Assembly (NCBI RefSeq): GCF_040712315.1
Contig: NC_134013.1
Span: forward strand, 9,273,001 to 9,337,000
Reading direction: 5' to 3'
From: Castanea sativa
Taxonomy: Eukaryota; Streptophyta; Magnoliopsida; Fagales; Fagaceae
DNA: 64,000 bases
A program made the translations under genes and the position numbers. The notes beneath the pieces were generated by a model, which was not told the origin of the DNA, searched no databases, and saw nothing but the letters and a program-made list of their open reading frames with translations. Every line of letters starts with the position of its first letter. The first letter of the stretch is position 1. Shown here piece by piece: positions 36,701-47,861 of the stretch.

Positions 36701-38116
36701 TACCCACAGTTTTTTGGCATAGAAAGAGACACGAGGTAGCTCTCCCATATGTCAAAGATTTCAATGAAAAGGATATCCCTACCAAAGCTCGACCTATCCA
36801 AATGAACTAAGAACTCATGGATACTTGCAGAACAGAGATAAAGGACCTCCTTAAGAAAGGAATCATCAGAAAGTCTAGATCACCATGGTCCTGTCCAGGC
36901 TTTTATGTCCAAAAAAATGTTGAGATAGAAAGAGGTGTTCCTAGATTAGTTATCAACTACAAGCCCCTTAACAAAGTCTTAGAATGGGTAAGGTACCCAA
37001 TTTCCAACAAAAAAGACTTAGTCAATAGGCTTAGTAGGGCAATAGTCTTTAGCAAGTTTGATATGAAGAGTGGATTTTGGCAGATATAAATTTAGAGGGT
37101 CTGATAGGTATAAGAAAGCCTTCACCACACCCTTTGGACATTATGAATGGAATGTAATTCCCTTTGGTCTCAAAAATGCACCTTCTGAATTCCAAAATAT
37201 CATGAATGAGATCTTTAATCCATTTTCCAGTTATGCTATTGTATACATCGATGATGTACTCATCTTCTCAGAATCCTTGGATCAACACCAGAAACATCTA
37301 AGAGCATTCCTCTATACCATCAAGCTCAATGGTCTTGTTGTTTCAGCCCTCAAGATCAAACTTTTCCAAACTAGAGTTTGCTTCTTAGGTTTTGATATTC
37401 ACCATGGTGTAATCAAACCTATAGATAGAGCTATTCAGAAGTTTCCAGATGAAATTCTAGATAAAACCCAGCTTCAGAGATTTCTAGGACCTCTCAATTA
37501 TATCTTAGATTTCTATCAGAATCTCAGACAGCAATGCAAACTTCTTTTTGATAGACTTCGAACCAATCCATCCCCTTAGACTCCAGCACATACAACAATT
37601 TTCCAACATATCAAACAATACGTCAAGACCCTTCCTTGCTTAGGAATTCCCTCTGTCAATTCCTTCAAGATTGTCCAAACAGATGCCTCTAACATAGGTT
37701 ATGGCGGCATCCTCCTCTAGCGTGTTAGTCCCAATTCTCCTGAACAGATAGTCTGTTTCCATTCGAGAATATAGACTCCCACGCAGATTAATTATAGTAC
37801 TATTAAAAAAGAAATACTATCTATAGTACTATGCATTTCAAAATTTCAAAGTGATCTTTTAAATCAAAAATTTTTAATCAAGGTTGATTCTAAAGCTACA
37901 AAACATGTCTTAGAAAAAGATGTTCAAAACATTGCATCAAAACAGATTTTTGCACGATGCCAATCCATCCTTTTAGTTTTTAACTTTGATTTAGAATTCA
38001 TTGAAGGAAGCCAGAATAGCGTCCCTGATTTCTTAACCCGTGAATTTTTGCAAAGTTATAGCCAAGATGTCCGAGAAGAAACCCGTACAACAGCCTCAAC
38101 CCCCAAAATTGCCTAA
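33785..38116 (+). pseudogene. Caulimovirid polyprotein relic (MP-CP-PR-RT-RH)
   Basis: Domains in order: a 30K-superfamily movement protein at 33785-34880; a capsid region at 34918-35790 with a CX2CX4HX4C zinc knuckle at 35671-35712; an aspartic protease with its active-site Asp at 36192; a reverse transcriptase at about 36810-37580 with YIDD at 37244-37255; and RNase H to 38116. Breaks are in-frame stops at 33833, 34882, 35596, 35794, 36808, 37577 and near 37718 and 37768, with frameshifts at about 34440-34490 and 37085. The protease motif has Ser in place of Gly after Asp-Ser, which should inactivate it. The direct partial copy at 41.3-42.4 kb keeps the Gly. A segment of about 300 bp present there is missing here near 35787. 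In intact relatives the domains are cleaved from one precursor. Confidence 0.88.
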
Positions 38117-39417
38117 ATAGCGAAACCTTGTTGGTTCTAGCCAAGCACAGAACCCAGGCAGACTCGTACCAATCACCCCTAGCCAAATTGTCCCATTATC
38201 CCAAGCAAAAAGCCCTAGTCAGGATAACCCTGCTTCACCATCAAACATTGCCAACCGTTATTTGGTTTCAATAATTTCAAAACCAAATTATGAAAGGCCA
38301 CCTTATGGTCAGCCCAATTATAGCTCAGCCTTAGCCTCTCCAGCACCAAAAGCAACCAACCCTTATCTTGTAGAAGAACCTTTTGACCCTATCCAAATCC
38401 AAAAGCCTTCTTATCCAACCAGGAAACGAAACTCTTCTTATGTTGAGAAATCTTTCCTCCAGCATATCTCTTATATTAAGCCCCACCTAGTTCATATAAT
38501 AGATCCTCTTACCCTAGCCATGGAAGTTCTGCCACAAGGATGGCATTTCTTACCCAAGCATCTAGAGAAAAATATCAAGTTCTATAAAAGTATCCTCAGC
38601 CAGGAAAAATCAATTCAAATAGAAAACGTCTTCAATAGCAGGGACCCCTCAGTAGTCCTCGATCACAAGTTCATCATCACAGGATTTATCAGTTGCCAAG
38701 ATTGGGGACAACATCCTTCTGAGTTAAGGATCCTTAAGAACTACAGGTCCCCCTCAGGCTCAGCACTCTATTATAGTTATTATGACTATATTAATGCCTT
38801 TGAGAAAGTTCTCTTCATTCGGAATTAGAATTTCAACCATTCTTGGTTCTTAATGTTTAGCAGAGACTTCTTCGGTCAGCTTCCCTCTTGGTTCCTCAGA
38901 TGGTGGGAAATGTTTGGTTCAATCCCTCAGATTTTCCCAGAACCTTTACAGGATGCCTTGAGGTACTTTGATTCAAGATATAAGACCTCAAGCCACCACT
39001 CCCAATTTCTAGTAATTTTGCTTTTTTCCCAAAGATTCAGAATCCATTGGAATAGCAAGTGGGATTATAAGATTAATGCCAATCTCTTGGATAGAGAATT
39101 CTCAGTAAAATGGTGGGACAATCTAAGGATTGAACAAATCATCAACCAAGTCTATAAGGACTTATCCTCCTCCAATCCAGCAACCCATTGCTCACAGGAC
39201 AAGATCTCAGTCTAGCCTAGACTCTGTCCAAATCACCGAAAAATCTAGCAAAGAGTTAAAAGAACTAGCCCAGCAGCTAATGGCCCACTCACAGCAGCTA
39301 GAATCAAAAGAACAGGTTTCTCCTACTGCTTCAGTAGCTTCAGTAAATCATATTCCAATTGATCCTCTCCAGGATTCTCAAGATCCTTACAGTGGTTACA
39401 ATTTAGACAACGATTAA
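38067..39417 (+). pseudogene. Second viral ORF, function unknown
   Basis: The frame starts at the ATG 38067, overlapping the RNase H end by 50 nt, and runs to about 39190. A shift then takes it into a frame that ends at 39417. In-frame stops are at 38118 and 38826. The product has a basic, Pro/Gln-rich start and an aromatic, Trp-rich core (PSWFLRWWEMFG near 38890, VKWWDNLR near 39115). The tail is Gln/Ser-rich. Its position behind the polyprotein corresponds to the transactivator/inclusion-body ORF of caulimoviruses or ORF2 of florendoviruses, but I see no motif that proves either. Confidence 0.7.
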
Positions 39418-39460
39418 AAGCATCCTGACCAAGCAAACTCAAGATAACGTTCCAAACCAG

Positions 39461-39640
39461 TTACTATTCAGAATCAGCACCAACCACTAATATGAACAGT
39501 ACCCGCATCATGAACAGTACCAGCACTCAGTAGATTCCCCGACATATTACTATTCATCCAACAGCGACAGATGAACAGTACTTCAGAAAAGTAAGGGGAC
39601 AAGTTACTATTCATAAACAGTAAAAGTTACTGTTCACAAA
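39461..39640 (+). promoter_or_regulatory. Array of TGAACAGTA / TACTATTCA motifs upstream of the viral promoter
   Basis: About eight copies in both orientations stand in 180 bp: TACTATTCA near 39462, 39549 and 39605, TGAACAGTA near 39493, 39511 and 39572, AAACAGTAA near 39615 and TACTGTTCA near 39628. They lie 120 to 300 bp upstream of the viral TATA box, where the enhancer of a 35S-type promoter would be. Confidence 0.6.
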
Positions 39641-39756
39641 CATAATCATTCAAAATCACTGTTGCTTTCGGTGGAAAGAGTTTTCACCTCAGTAAAAGCA
39701 TTTCACCTTCCGTAATTCTAGCAATCTTCAGATGGCATCCAAGGCTCCCTCCAGCC

Positions 39757-39765
39757 TATATAAGG
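39757..39765 (+). promoter_or_regulatory. 35S-like TATA box of the pregenomic RNA promoter
   Basis: TATATAAGG in a GC-richer context, very similar to the TATA region of caulimovirus 35S promoters. Predicted start of transcription is about 30 nt downstream, near 39790. Confidence 0.75.
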
Positions 39766-39792
39766 CAGCCAAGACTCCATTCTGAAGTAGGT

Positions 39793-40036
39793 TAAATTTT
39801 GAAAGCAACTCTAAAATACCTCAGAGGTCTTGTTTTAGGAAGAACTCCAAAACACCAACACCTCACTCAGCTTTGCCTCTTCTTTACAACCCTAAGCATT
39901 GTAATCAGATGGCACAATTTTATTTTTTGTAATACCCTGGCCAGTGTTTACAGTTGTAACCCTATGGCCTCAACCGGCCTTTATCTATATTTTCCGCACA
40001 TGGCCTCAACCGGCCTTAGTTTGTAACTTACCCCCT
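39793..40036 (+). other. Sequence behind the viral promoter
   Basis: Non-coding. Holds a direct repeat ATGGCCTCAACCGGCCTT at about 39963 and 40002. Ends at the junction with the inverted segment. Confidence 0.55.
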
Positions 40037-41341
40037 TGCTTCAAATACTTTCTCTTTTTGTTCTCTGGTGTAATTGGCTTTGTAGGCTTCTCTTTTAGTT
40101 CTGTTTTCCTCAGAACTAAATTCATTTCCTAATTCTTCTAGGTCAGGAATGAATTCTCTGTTTAAAACCAGAAGCTAGCTATCTATGGACTCTTGTTGAG
40201 ATGGAGGTTGTTCCATATCAGTTCCAGATGGGGATGGGGGGGATTGCTCACGATCGTCTTCCTCATTGACAATTGAATCATGTTTGGCTGTGTAGCAAGG
40301 TGTGGTAAGTTGGGAATTGGTTCTAACTCCCTGGAGCTGTACACCTAGATCTCTTCTAGAGTTTGGGAATGTTGATCCTAAAGGTTTGGTTGAGCTACAC
40401 TGGGATGCAGATCTATCTCTAAGGTAGATAGGTGATTGCCTATGGGGCTAGTGTAGATCTATTGGGGATCTAAACTGGGATGTATCCAGAGATGGTCTAC
40501 ACTCATAGTCTAGAGGAGTGCTGAGCCTAGATCTGTCAAAACTTAACCTAACCATGCCGTTGGCTAGCTGCTCGACAAATTCTATATCTGGATTCTAGGC
40601 TGGGTTTTGGATCTGTAGAGTATGGTTCTTATTCTCTAAAGTCTAGTTGGCTGGGAAAGTGACCTCTGTCCATTTCAGGGTCCTTGGAACCTGAATCCTG
40701 GCACTAGGGTTAGTGGTTTGGATGAGGGTTGTCTCACCTCTTTCTCTTTTGTCAAGTGCTCCGACATTCATGTTCGTTCTCATGCACTTGTAGTATATTC
40801 TGTATATCAAGGCGATCTAACTAGTTCCCTACGTCATGAGGGTTCCATGGGTCTTGATATTGAGTGTGAGGGCTTTGATAACATTTTTATCATGGATGTG
40901 GATAGTAAAATCTGGGAAACAGTCAAAATGGACTGGTTCGTTGCTAAGGCTGGTTTCTATGGTTCCTAAGAGGCTGTCATTGAATCTGATGTGACGAGCA
41001 TCTCTAAGGGCCAAGAGGATTGAGTTGTTCAAACCTCTTCTAATGAGTGGTTTGACTCCTACTTGGACTAAACCTATGTGTAGGAAGTTATGAACTTTGT
41101 CCCTATGTGCTTGAATGGCTGAAGGGGATAACAAGTAGCACGTTTCGTACTCCTTGTTTATACCATAAACTTGTTCTATGGTCTTAACATGGTAATCTGT
41201 CTTGAAGGCTTTCTTCCAAGAGCATGAAGACTTATAGATCTGGTTGGTGGCTACTTTAGGGATATTCCAATCTCCTATGTCTAGATCTAGATTGGATAAC
41301 TCATAAGACTCCGAATTAAGTATTCCTATATCTGCTGGTAT
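40037..41341 (-). pseudogene. Inverted second copy of the movement/capsid segment
   Basis: The whole block is the reverse complement of 33856-35162 with scattered differences. The minus-strand frame 41440-40829 gives most of the movement protein again. Some breaks of copy one, such as the stop at 34882, are not shared here, so they arose after the copies separated. The frame is still broken elsewhere. Confidence 0.88.
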
Positions 41342-42370
41342 TGCTAGGAGAAAGTATTTGAAGTATGGATGGCATTCATGAGGGAAATATCCCGTAATGT
41401 CCCCTTTTTCATATACTTTGAAAGATACTCTAGTCAGCACAAGCAGTTTTGTGTCCTCACCAAGGCTTGGACCATAGAAGGACCCAATGCAACTATCAAT
41501 ACCCTCATTAGCGACTAACCTAGCAAAAATGAGATCTTCAAGTTACTAGAACTTGACCACTCAGATAGTGAGTCATACAGTAGTGCTAGTGACAGTGAAC
41601 TCAGGCAAATATATCGGTCATCCTCTGAATCCTCTAGAACCAGTACCTTTGGTGGCCCGGATGAACCCACACCATGCAAAGATGGTTGTTGTAGGAACAA
41701 AACCATCAATGTCCTCAATAGGCAGGAAGAACTTCTTCTAGACCTCATCGAGGCAATAGAAAATCCTGTCATCAAAGCTCAAAAGCTTACCCTTTTCCAC
41801 CAGACCTTTGTAAAGGAAACCAGCAAACCTGAACTAAAAATCCAGCAACCCAAGGTAGATTTAGAGCAAATCTACAATAGGTTCACCTAGTCTAAGAAGG
41901 AAGTTATGATCAACGACCTTCAAAAAGAAAATAACGAGATTAAGTCAGAAGTTAGAACCTTAAAGCAAGAATTAACCATTCTTAGGGTTGATCATGATCT
42001 TCTTAACCGAAGAGTCCAACTATTGGAAAACACTTCTCATCACAGCAATAAGAAAGGACCCTCTAATGATGAAGTTGATCAAACAGTTAACCCTACAGCT
42101 GACCTTATCCATGAACCCTCCAACGAATTGTTCTTAGATACCATCAGTAGGATTAACTTCCACAAATGGCATTCCAAAGTCAGGATAGTCATTAGCAAAG
42201 AGTTCGAATTCGAGGTCATAGCCTTAATTGATTCAGGTGCTGATCTTAATTGCATTCAAGAAGGAATCATTCCCTCCGAATACTTTAAGAAGTCTAAGGA
42301 GCGACTAACATCCGCAAGTGGCGGAAGAATGCAAATTGAATTCAATCTCCCACAAGCTGAGGTTTGCTAG
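41342..42370 (+). pseudogene. Direct second copy: capsid to protease, truncated
   Basis: Resumes the viral sequence at the point matching 35142 and follows copy one to the equivalent of about 35287. It then jumps over the zinc-knuckle region and carries about 300 bp absent from copy one: a Ser-rich acidic part followed by a Cys-containing CKDGCC stretch near 41678. From about 41785 it matches 35790-36340, through the protease motif (near 42233, Gly intact), and ends shortly before the right (TA)n tract. Confidence 0.85.
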
Positions 42371-42389
42371 GACGGCATATCCTTCATGA

Positions 42390-42393
<4 letters not shown>

Positions 42394-42446
<53 letters not shown>
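42394..42446. repeat. (TA)n tract at the right border of the viral insertion
   Basis: About 26 TA units directly behind the truncated protease. Confidence 0.9.
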
Positions 42447-42451
<5 letters not shown>

Positions 42452-42942
42452 GTATTCCTCTGTGTGCGTATGTATTGTCATGACCATCAAAGAGGAGGCG
42501 AAATGAAACCAGTGGTGAGTCGATTTGGTGGTTGTGCATAGCATCAATCTTGTGTGTTGATTTGTGCTCCAGTGAGAAAGGAGCATAGGACCTTCGCTTG
42601 GATCCAGTGGCACGATTAAAAAAAAATTCCCTTTGAAAAAAAAGGTAATTTGTGTTCTTGAAAAGACTCTAAGAAGTGAAAAGCGAACCCCTTGAGTGTT
42701 GAGAAGACTTCAATTGAGTAGTTAATGCAACATATTGAGACATCACTTGATCTAAAAGCTTAAACTTATGAATTTGGGCATGTCCAACTATATTATATTA
42801 GCTACCCTCTCTTCTCATTACTAGACTTTACTCACATATGTATATCAACAATATCCCTTTCATGTGTAAGTTTTTGTAGTGTAGGGAATGCGTGTAGGCT
42901 TAATTGTTTTGGGTTTGTTTAGCAATGAGAGTTGCTTATAAC
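42447..42942. other. Spacer without genes
   Basis: Flank between the right border of the viral insertion and the hAT element. No coding signal. Confidence 0.45.
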
Positions 42943-44108
42943 TAGACATGGCAAAACGAGCGGGTCGGGTCTAGTCGGGTCGAGTTGGGTTCAGGTCGGG
43001 TCAATCGGGTTGCAGGTCAAACAGGTCATTTTAACCGGGTTAAAAATGGGTTCAAGTCAATCGGATTGCGGGTCGGGTTGGGTTGACCTGTATTTTTCAC
43101 ATGAATTTTTTTTTTAATAAAGAAAACAACATGTATTTGCTATTTGGAAAGTTATGCAACAAATTACTTGATGTAAAATGCATTTTTTTGAATTCACCAC
43201 TTATATCAAGAATGAACTTAGTTAAACTTATTAATACTTATTCAATAATTTTAAAATTATACAAATCCTATCATTGCTATCTAAAACAAAATAACACAAA
43301 AATAAGTAAAACAAATACACATGTTTTATTTCTACACAATATCAACATTCCAAAATATAAAACAAAATTACAAATGACTTATTGGATAACTCATTTGATA
43401 AAGAATAAAAACATATAAGAAATTTACAATCTTGAAAATTAATTTTATAATCTATTATCAATTGTGGTTGGTACTCTATTTTAATTTGAGATATACATTA
43501 AAGTTTGATTGCTTACTTATTTATACATGTTCTCTTTTATGAATATCATATCATTGTTAAGCAACCCACACTCTAGGAAATATCATAATTTATTTTGAAA
43601 AGCCATTTATTTTGGACATAAATTGTTAAAAAATAGGTCTAAGCATTCATAATTTATGCTAATTTGATATTTTGGCTTCACTATTTTCACACTTGTGAAT
43701 ATTTTTCACACGTCTACAATTTTAAATCTATGTTTTTAACTCTATTGTAACCATATTATCTTGGCATGTACTTTGTTATTTGATATCTAAAAATCTTTAC
43801 TCATTACAGAATGCTCAACCATTTATCTTTCAATTAATTTGCATGCAATTATGTAAATGTATCGATTGTTTCCTTAAAACTCACAATAAACAATTAAACT
43901 ATTATTGTCTTAATTTTACTTTTTTTGACCAAAAAAAAAAGTTTTAAAAAGTGATTCGGGTTCGGGTTGGGTCAGGTTGACTCGCAAAAAACATAAGTTG
44001 GGTCACGGGTCAACCCGTTTTTGCTTTGGGTCAAAAAAATCGGGTTCGGGTCGGGTACTTTTCGGTTTGGGTCGGGTTAGAAAATTCTGACCCATTTTGC
44101 CATGTCTA
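42943..44108. mobile_element. Large non-autonomous hAT-like element, 1166 bp
   Basis: TIRs TAGACATGGCAAAACG on the left and, in reverse complement, TAGACATGGCAAAATG on the right. Flanks CTTATAAC (42935-42942) and CTTAGAAC (44109-44116) match at seven of eight positions. About 140 bp at each end is packed with GGGTCGGGT/GACCCG words, and the middle is AT-rich without a transposase frame. Confidence 0.85.
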
Positions 44109-44116
44109 CTTAGAAC

Positions 44117-45042
44117 ATTTAGTAGGTGGTTAGGCACCACTACAAGAACACTATGTTCCAAAGAGACACACACAAAGGCTTAAAATCACTAATTCTAAAA
44201 AAAATTAGTTACAAAATGAGAATACAAGGGTACTTATACAATCTGTTCTACAACTAACAACCATTAGTATCTTGCCAAGTGTCAAACTAACACTAGTTAC
44301 ATCGAATACAAGTAACTAACTAATTCAGATAAGAATGACTGTTATATAAGCTAACTGCCTTAATGCTCTTGTTTGGACACAAAAATAATTGTAACTAATT
44401 ATTCTCAACAACTAAGGCAGCTAGCTAGAACTCAAATAAAGACATCTTAAAATAGCCTAGAAGATGCTCCTACATCATTTTGCCTCTCTATGGGCCACAA
44501 ACAAGTCTTACTAACTCCCCACTCATCCATAAGAACTGGCACCTATATATGTCATGTCTATGGGAATATTTAGTGATATGTATTCATATTGTATATTGCG
44601 GATTATAAAAAACAAATTCATACTGTGTCACTTCAATATATGTTTCACAATCAAATATGAAAATTAAACCATGCATCATGCTCAATCCAAACAATATACT
44701 TCCAAGTTCCAACCATGCAATGCCTACAATAGTTTTCACAATATACTATAATGTCATTTTATTAATATAGATAGAGAGAGATCATTTTTGCAAATTGTGT
44801 CCAAAGTTACGTCCTAATCAATGACGATTTCCTAGTAAGAAATCAAGCTCCCCCAATCTTCTTCTTGCTCCATGCAATTAATATTGGCCATATTGTCCAA
44901 GTTAGCTCAATCATAAGAGTAAGTCTAGTAACACAACAAATTTTAAAAATTTTATCATGTAATTTGCCTACGTGACGAGTTATAAATGGTAGAAATAAAA
45001 TGGTGAGTCCATGTGAGTCAATGATTCCACTACTCACAAATT
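44117..45042. other. Spacer without genes
   Basis: AT-rich, no coding signal. Ends at the ACCAC target duplication of the young gypsy element. Confidence 0.5.
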
Positions 45043-45047
45043 ACCAC

Positions 45048-45904
45048 TGTAAACACAAATTTTTCAATTGAAGAAAAATCAAACAAATTGAAAAATGGGT
45101 TATACAAATATATTTTTTGTATTAATCAAGTAATGAGTTCAATCTCTATTTTGACAAGTGCTCCTCTGATTCTATCTTCTTTATGGTCTTGACTCAAACG
45201 CGAAATTTTCTTCAATTTGGTTGAAAGATGGATCAAATGGTCTTCACAACGAATCTCTAGCTTTGAGCTTGTTAGAGATTTGTTGTCCTTCAAGTTCTTC
45301 AAGCCCTTCGAATGTTCTTCAAATTCTTTAAATGTTCTTCAAATCCTTCAAAGATTCTTGAGACAGAATTTCTCCAGAGCTTGGGCCTCTTGAAAACTTT
45401 TTTTTTTCTCTCCCCAAAATGAGGGGGGATGTTCTCTATTTATAGTGATTTCAGAGGATAAGCTCCACTATGAATTGATATGCTTGAAAATATATAGCAA
45501 ACTTTTGATTGACCCAAATTCTTCTTAGAGATAATTATCTCTATTTATCTATTTTGATAAAGATCATATTTTGATAAAGATAATAATCAATAAAGATAAA
45601 TAATTATCTCTATTTTATTTATTTAATAAAGATAATTATATACCAATTTTGAATAGAAAAATTATCTTTATTTTATTTATTTATTTATTTTAATAAAGAT
45701 AATTACCCATAAATTTTGAATAGGAAATTTATCTTTATCTTGTGGGCCAAATGACATGTGGCAAATTTTGATATGCCAATGTGATGCCAATTTGGATGAC
45801 ACATGTCATCATCTAATTTAATTAATTTAATGACATTAATTTAGATTTTGCCACTAATTTTTGATGTGGCATTTTATAATTGGCTTAAAATTTTGCCTCT
45901 TACA
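45048..45904 (-). repeat. 3' LTR of the young gypsy element
   Basis: On the plus strand it reads TGTAAACACAAA ... GCCTCTTACA. Preceded, in element sense, by the purine-rich CTCGAGGAAGCATT at the polypurine-tract position. Confidence 0.93.
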
Positions 45905-46796
45905 AATGCTTCCTCGAGACTTGATTATGTCCACAATTTTTAGTGTGGAAAGTGATAAAGTCTCGACAAATTTCATGCTTTGATGCAATTAATTTCAGCA
46001 TCTTTCATTTATTTAGAAATTTGCAAGCAGGCATTTCTCCAAGAGCTTGAACATGTGCAGGAGTCTACCGCTATGAGAAGAGCTTTGCTCCTAATCGATT
46101 TGTCTTGCGAAGATAACTTTAAGAAGGAAATTTGTTTCCTAGTCAAAGTAGTAACCATATAAGGACTGAAATTCTATCCTTTTCAGTGATGATCCTTCAT
46201 GCCTTCCATCAGACACTAGAATCGCCCTTCATTTTGACTTTTTTTCCTAGCCAAATTAGTCTTTAACTAGATAAATTTGTTTTCTAGTCAAAGTGGTCTT
46301 AGTTAGGCTCCTAGTAGGAATTAAAGTTTTAAACAAATATCCCCACTATGAGAAGAGATTTACTCCTAATCAAAGTGTGGTTAAAATATACCACGTGATA
46401 CGAAAGTTCCTCTTATGATTTGGCTAATGGCTATCACAATTGCTCTTAAGACGTTGGCTGGGATTGCAATTCTTCCGGGCCTAATCTTGATAATTTAGGA
46501 TTCCATATTTGCTACAAGTCGGCGGCCATAAGGGCTTCCACTTTTAAGAAGGAAGTTTGTTTCCTACTTAAAAGTAATATTGGCCACAGTACACCTGATA
46601 TCAACAGCCAACGTCCTATAAGAATTGAAACTCTATCCTACTTAAAGTCTTTATGAGTTTAATTCCAATTGGAACAAAGGAAGTCGCAATCTTTTATCCC
46701 TTCCAAGAATCCTTCTTTATTTTGACTTCTTTTCCTGGCCAATCTAGTCTTGACTGGATGAGTTTTAGTTGCAATTAAACTCTCTCTGACCAGCAC
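45905..46796. other. Region between 3' LTR and antisense-gene promoter
   Basis: No coding frame. Two stretches, near 46232 (gactttttt cctagccaaa) and 46716 (gacttctttt cctggccaat), with their surroundings are divergent copies of one unit of about 480 bp. Confidence 0.5.
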
Positions 46797-46804
46797 TATA
46801 AAAG
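46797..46804 (+). promoter_or_regulatory. TATA box of the antisense PMD gene
   Basis: TATAAAAG in a GC-richer setting lies about 1065 bp upstream of the PMD start codon. The long leader region contains a minisatellite and a likely intron ending at the poly-T/AG near 47845. It lies inside the element and points opposite to the LTR promoter. Confidence 0.6.
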
Positions 46805-47388
46805 GGCAGCTCCAGCCACACATAACTCATAATTTTCCCCGCATAGAGCATAAGTTCGGGAATCTCAAGAACAATTCTTGAAGAAGGCATAAGATTTTTT
46901 CTTTCTTCTTTCTCAGTCAGGTAGCAAACCTCGTGTGTGTGTACCCGGCCTCACAATTGCTAAAGAAACTTGCATCAAGTTTATCTCTTCAATTAGAAGA
47001 ACAATCATCACCACCATAGATTGCACCAAGTTTTATCAATCTATACGAATATTGGTTGAGTATCTTCCTTCTGCTCTCTTCTTCTTTTTTTTTTTTTTTA
47101 ATCTAATTTATTCTTTGTCCTCGCTTTCTTTGTGCAACTACGGTCCTTCTTAGAACACTTTAGCCTCAAATTTTGCAAGAGTTCCCTCACTCTAATCTTT
47201 GGAGGTACATTTTTGTACCAAACTTTCCTTACTTGTGAATTTCTCTTCCTGCATGTCTATTTTTGTTTTGTATTGTTCCACCTCCGTTTAGAATCAGTAA
47301 TATGATGACTTAGTGGCACTACAAAGAACTTGCAAGAGTTTATTTTGTTCCTCAAGCCAAGTAGCTACCAAGACAACAACCTCAACAA

Positions 47389-47631
47389 CAATCTTGACAA
47401 CGAAGTCTATCTGTGATACGAAGACTTCCTTGCGGACGAAGACAACAACGAAGTCTATCTGTGATACGAAGACTTCCTTGCAGATAAAGACAACACTGTG
47501 ATACAAAGACTTCCTTGCAGATGAAGACAATCTTGACAACGAAGTCTATCTGTGATACGAAGACTTCCTTGCAGACGAAGACAACAACGAAGTCTATTTG
47601 TGATACGAAGACTTCCTTGAAGATGAAGATT
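47389..47631 (+). repeat. Minisatellite, five copies of about 48 bp
   Basis: The unit contains TGTGATACGAAGACTTCCTT; copies start at 47412, 47460, 47497, 47551 and 47599. One copy is shortened. It lies in the leader region of the PMD gene. Confidence 0.85.
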
Positions 47632-47861
47632 GCATTGAAGAAGAAGGCTACTTTGAGGATGAAAATTGTCTATGCCGAGATGTGTGTCCATTGATATCTT
47701 GCAGTGGAGCAATACTTGCATATGAGGATATAATAACTTTGCTTCTTCTTTTTTTCTTTTTCTTTTTTTGCATGTCCATGCCCCTTTTTTTTTTAAACCT
47801 TCTTTGCACCGTAGTTTATATTCTTTTGTACATTTTTTTTTTTTAGGTTCGCCCTTTCATC

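Larger units (their letters stand above)
33166..42446 (+). mobile_element. Endogenous pararetrovirus (Caulimoviridae), one genome plus a rearranged partial copy
   Basis: Plant DNA virus sequence integrated in the chromosome. It has a 30K-type movement protein, a zinc-knuckle capsid region, aspartic protease, RT with YIDD, RNase H, a second ORF and a strong pararetroviral promoter. There are no LTRs and no integrase. Copy one spans about 33212-40036. It is followed by a partial second genome (40037-42393) whose movement/capsid part is inverted. (TA)n tracts close both ends. One polyprotein plus a second ORF, and TA-tract borders, resemble Florendovirus. That genus is inference. All frames are broken, so this is a relic. 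Confidence 0.9.

Noticed and set aside
36042..36785. 247-residue minus-strand frame in the viral block
   Set aside because: Shadow of the protease/RT start on the plus strand. It shows no domain and the viral frame explains the conservation.
40829..41440. Minus-strand movement protein as a separate viral insertion
   Set aside because: Its two breakpoints fit the order of a tandem second genome with an inversion, and no host DNA separates it from the neighbouring viral parts.
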